From Nothophaeocryptopus gaeumannii (Eukaryota > Ascomycota > Dothideomycetes > Mycosphaerellales > Mycosphaerellaceae): a DNA stretch of 64,000 nucleotides. Under the pieces are notes generated by a model. It had not been told where the DNA came from. It saw nothing but the letters and a program-made list of their open reading frames with translations, and did no database searches. The position numbers and the translations under genes were made by a program. Positions 63,281 through 64,000 of the stretch are shown piece by piece; positions within the stretch are counted from its first letter, which is position 1; each line of letters begins with the position of its first letter. The stretch lies in the NCBI GenBank assembly GCA_031771865.1, contig JASISA010000001.1, positions 744,001-808,000 of the forward strand, in the 5' to 3' direction.

Positions 63281-63679
63281 CTACGCCTTCTCATTGTAAC
63301 CCGGATAGTCGAAACCATAGCTATCGAGTCCTGGGACGGGGTTGGCAGCAGAAGTTCGCTTCTCATTGTAACCCGGATAGTCGAAACCATAGCTATCGAG
63401 TCCTGGGACGGGGTTGGCAGCAGAAGTTCGCTTCTCCTCCTTGTTCTTCAAGCTCCCAGGGAGAAAACCAAAGCCATCGGCTTCTGGAACGGGGTCGGGG
63501 TTGGCAGCAGGAGCACGTTCTTTTAGGATTGCACTTTCTGTTCGAATGCACATCAGCAATGATTGCGGTAACCTGGCTCCACGCCGCTGTAGGAGAGAGA
63601 ATCTACCTGGAATTGGGCCCCCGTAGCTTGCAGGAAAGCAGGCGGCGAAGAGGACGATAAGTGAATTCTTCGTAAGCAT
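63281..63679 (-). CDS. Secreted Kex2-processed repeat precursor (dikaritin RiPP-like or pheromone-like)
   Basis: Exon 1 (63679-63607) and exon 2 (63537-63281) join in phase 1 across a 69-bp intron (GTAGAT...GAACAG), giving 109 residues; the unspliced frame is also open. A signal peptide, MLTKNSLIVLFAACFPASYG, is followed by three units separated by basic sites (KER, EEKR, NEKR). Two units are identical (TSAANPVPGLDSYGFDYPGY plus NEKR or NEKA); the first is diverged (APAANPDPVPEADGFGFLPG). After each cut the units begin with X-Ala/X-Pro pairs, suitable for dipeptidyl aminopeptidase trimming. The tyrosine-rich cores (YGFDYPGY) resemble those of ustiloxin, phomopsin and asperipin precursors. No oxidase gene is next to it within the window. 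Confidence 0.75.
   Translation of the reverse strand: MLTKNSLIVLFAACFPASYGGPIPGRFSLLQRRGARLPQSLLMCIRTESAILKERAPAANPDPVPEADGFGFLPGSLKNKEEKRTSAANPVPGLDSYGFDYPGYNEKRTSAANPVPGLDSYGFDYPGYNEKA
63289..63432. repeat. 72-bp perfect tandem duplication inside the precursor gene
   Basis: The units 63289-63360 and 63361-63432 are identical base for base, each encoding one 24-residue repeat. Perfect identity suggests recent unit duplication or gene conversion. Confidence 0.95.
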
Positions 63680-64000
63680 CTTGACTTGTTTCACTTGCAA
63701 AGCAGAATGAGCTTGAGTTGTTGGCTTGGTGAATCGCAAAAGTCTAGAGTTGCGGTGGATAAAGTCGTTGCGGGTCTGGAGTGTTCATGTACTGTATACT
63801 GCATTCCTTACCTGGTCATATTGAACAGGGTCTCGAAGCCGTGGGGTTGTAGCGCTGTGGTAGATGATGGGTCGCATTGCATTCAGGGGTAGCTGCAGAG
63901 ACTGTCTTGATATGGTTACGATGGATTCTAGTCGGTCATTGGTTAGTCCTTGAATGGATTGGCCTAGCTTTCGCTATCAACCACCTGGTATGGTCTGAAG
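63680..64000. other. Upstream region of the precursor gene
   Basis: No gene was seen; it probably holds the promoter of the minus-strand precursor. Confidence 0.5.

Noticed and set aside
63281..63679. Alpha-factor mating pheromone as the only reading of the repeat precursor.
   Set aside because: The cores lack the Trp and Cys typical of filamentous-ascomycete alpha-pheromones; kept only as an alternative.
1..64000. CRISPR arrays, bacterial operons or rRNA genes.
   Set aside because: No regularly spaced repeats of that type and no rRNA-like sequence; the introns and gene families are fungal.

Overview
The window reads as nuclear DNA of a filamentous ascomycete fungus, probably a Dothideomycete. 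Coding regions are broken by many introns of about 45-80 bp with GT...CTAAC/CTGAC...AG signals. The gene content is fungal (Ric8, Get4, ferric reductase, HET/NACHT/ankyrin NLR, DUF3435 recombinase, DUF6536). The mobile DNA is fungal too (Ty1/Copia, a Tad/I-like LINE, Fot1/pogo, hAT), and decayed copies carry C:G-to-T:A changes of the kind made by RIP. Codon-level models were built by joining open frames at canonical splice sites by eye; nothing was searched against a database.

Layout. 0-5.4 kb is a mosaic of gene pieces in alternating orientation: a 3'-5' exonuclease running off the left edge, a SET-domain tail, a RIP-damaged transcription-factor fragment, a LINE scrap, a dynamin middle domain, an Hsp70 scrap and a short BTB gene. 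7.0-8.5 kb is an intact ric8. 9.2-14.5 kb is a decayed Copia element with both LTRs and a half-tRNA(iMet)-type primer site. 14.7-19.6 kb holds a large unrecognised helical-repeat gene and uncertain models. 19.7-20.9 kb is a LINE relic. 21-27.7 kb is a run of lineage-type hypothetical genes, a small protein kinase and a 52-bp perfect palindrome. 28.6-34.8 kb is again a fragment zone: a TPR-SET protein head, a zinc finger spliced in frame onto a second copy of the transcription-factor tail, BED-like, RPA32-like, Fot1 and NACHT scraps. 34.8-46.7 kb is the most gene-like stretch: JmjC protein, epoxide-hydrolase-like gene, get4, a broken TauD dioxygenase, a protein with two HxxHC motifs (UstYa-like), a ferric reductase, and a broken CTR copper transporter facing it. 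47-50.3 kb is a RIP-like AT island followed by an intact five-exon DUF3435 tyrosine recombinase. 51.4-57.1 kb holds an ankyrin gene and a stop-riddled HET-NACHT-ankyrin pseudogene. 57.5-60.9 kb holds Fot1 and hAT remains, the latter fused in frame to a DUF6536 membrane protein. 63.3-63.7 kb encodes a secreted precursor with repeated tyrosine-rich peptides between Lys-Arg sites.

Most interesting points. (1) The Kex2-type repeat precursor at 63.3-63.7 kb is a candidate dikaritin-like RiPP or pheromone-like peptide. (2) The intact DUF3435 recombinase lies near a ferric reductase and NLR genes, families often carried by Starship elements. (3) The ferric reductase/CTR divergent promoter holds a back-to-back pair of Mac1-type copper-response elements. 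(4) Two in-frame chimeric genes and a mosaic of truncated genes suggest active segmental shuffling. Two copies of the same transcription-factor tail, one RIP-damaged and one open, both sit beside pieces of SET-family proteins.
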